From assembly GCA_026786065.1 (NCBI GenBank), contig JAJAYS010000175.1:1-6412 (forward strand): a stretch of DNA of 6,412 nt, in the 5' to 3' direction. This document shows, piece by piece, positions 6,093 to 6,412 of the stretch. The notes beneath the pieces were generated by a model, which saw only the letters and a program-made list of their open reading frames with translations, had not been told where the DNA came from and ran no database searches. The translations under genes and the position numbers were made by a program. This DNA is from Polaromonas sp. GTDB taxonomy: Bacteria; Pseudomonadota; Gammaproteobacteria; Burkholderiales; Burkholderiaceae_C. The number at the start of each line of letters is the position of its first letter. Positions within the stretch are counted from its first letter, which is position 1.

Positions 6093-6412
6093 TCAGGCCG
6101 GGTTGTCGATGTCGATGAACTCGTGCGTCAGGCCGAATTGCCCCGCCGCCCAACCGGCGACAGCCGGCGCCCCATAACGCTCGGTCGCATGATGGCCACA
6201 GGCCAGAAAGACCACGCCCATTTCGCGCGCGACATGGGCCTGCGGTTCGGAAATCTCGCCGGTGATGAAGGCGTCGGCCCCGGCGGCTATCGCGCTTTCA
6301 AAATAATTCTGCGCGCCGCCGGTACACCACGCTATTTTTTTAATAGCTTTATGCGCCGGCCCTGCAGGGGTTACCGGCCGAGTCAGCTTGCGCTCGAGAT
6401 GCCGAACCAGGC
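6093..6412 (-). CDS. NIF3/DUF34 family dinuclear metal protein (C-terminal part, truncated by window edge)
   Basis: The start lies beyond base 6412; 105 complete codons of the C-terminal half are present, ending in TGA at 6093-6095. The translation shows the C-terminal NIF3 signatures in order: IAWCTGGAQNYFESAIAAGA, then DAFITGEISEPQAHVARE, then CGHHATERYGAPAVAGW, and the end FIDIDNPA. In the family (E. coli YbgI type), the GHHATE segment supplies a His and a Glu that complete a two-metal site with residues from the missing N-terminal half. The proteins form hexameric rings. The molecular role is unsettled; a GTP cyclohydrolase I type 2 label in some databases is weakly supported. It runs in the same direction as ccmA, 117 nt upstream, so co-transcription is possible, but no known functional link ties it to cytochrome c maturation. 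An AT-rich palindrome with an A7 run lies inside it (6331-6347). Confidence 0.93.
   Translation of the reverse strand, partial: LVRHLERKLTRPVTPAGPAHKAIKKIAWCTGGAQNYFESAIAAGADAFITGEISEPQAHVAREMGVVFLACGHHATERYGAPAVAGWAAGQFGLTHEFIDIDNPA
6331..6347. repeat. AT-rich perfect palindrome inside the nif3-like gene
   Basis: GCTATT (6331-6336), a five-T loop, then AATAGC (6342-6347) form a perfect 6-bp inverted repeat. It includes a run of seven Ts (seven As on the coding strand). It stands out by base composition in a GC-rich region and encodes AIKKIA of the NIF3 protein. Short words of this kind (GCTATn...nATAGC) recur, as I recall, in genomes of Comamonadaceae, so it may be a copy of a dispersed taxon-specific repeat. 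This is recall, not a search. Confidence 0.5.

Noticed and set aside
5968..6153. Small minus-strand open frame spanning the nif3-ccmA spacer (61 codons)
   Set aside because: It overlaps both the nif3-like 3' end and the ccmA 5' end in another frame, and its content shows no helix or motif. The spacer is better explained as a leader with a hairpin.

Overview
The window is a GC-rich stretch with all genes on the minus strand. It carries a cytochrome c maturation (System I, Ccm) operon that is complete except for its last gene. In transcription order, from high to low coordinates, it reads: end of a NIF3/DUF34 family gene, then ccmA, ccmB, ccmC, ccmD, ccmE, ccmF, ccmG, ccmH and the first 43 codons of ccmI. 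The two edge genes, nif3-like and ccmI, are cut by the window ends. No plus-strand gene, RNA gene, mobile element or CRISPR array is supported.

Organism: high G+C, the style of the Ccm proteins, a separate short CcmH plus CcmI, and the NIF3 protein ending in FIDIDNPA all suggest a betaproteobacterium, probably Burkholderiales and perhaps Comamonadaceae-like. This is judged from remembered family resemblance, not a search.

How the genes work together: CcmA (ATPase) and CcmB (membrane subunit), with CcmC and CcmD, load heme onto periplasmic CcmE and release holo-CcmE. CcmE carries heme covalently on His123. CcmG and CcmH are thiol-redox proteins that keep the CXXCH cysteines of apocytochrome c reduced. 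CcmI presents the apoprotein, and CcmF with CcmH attaches the heme. All the diagnostic residues I could check are present: Walker motifs, WWD domains, the four CcmF histidines, CcmE HxxxY, CcmG WCAPC and CcmH LRCLVCQN. The locus therefore looks functional.

Layout: 5976-6092 is the only intergenic spacer of note, 117 nt, and it holds a strong imperfect hairpin just before ccmA. The ccmA/ccmB and ccmB/ccmC gaps are 47 and 54 nt. From ccmC onward every junction overlaps by 4 or 8 nt, which implies tight translational coupling. There is no gene-free stretch over 300 bases. I see no undescribed system here. The points worth a second look are the ccmA leader hairpin, a nine-base C tract near the 3' end of ccmF, and an AT-rich palindrome inside the nif3-like gene.
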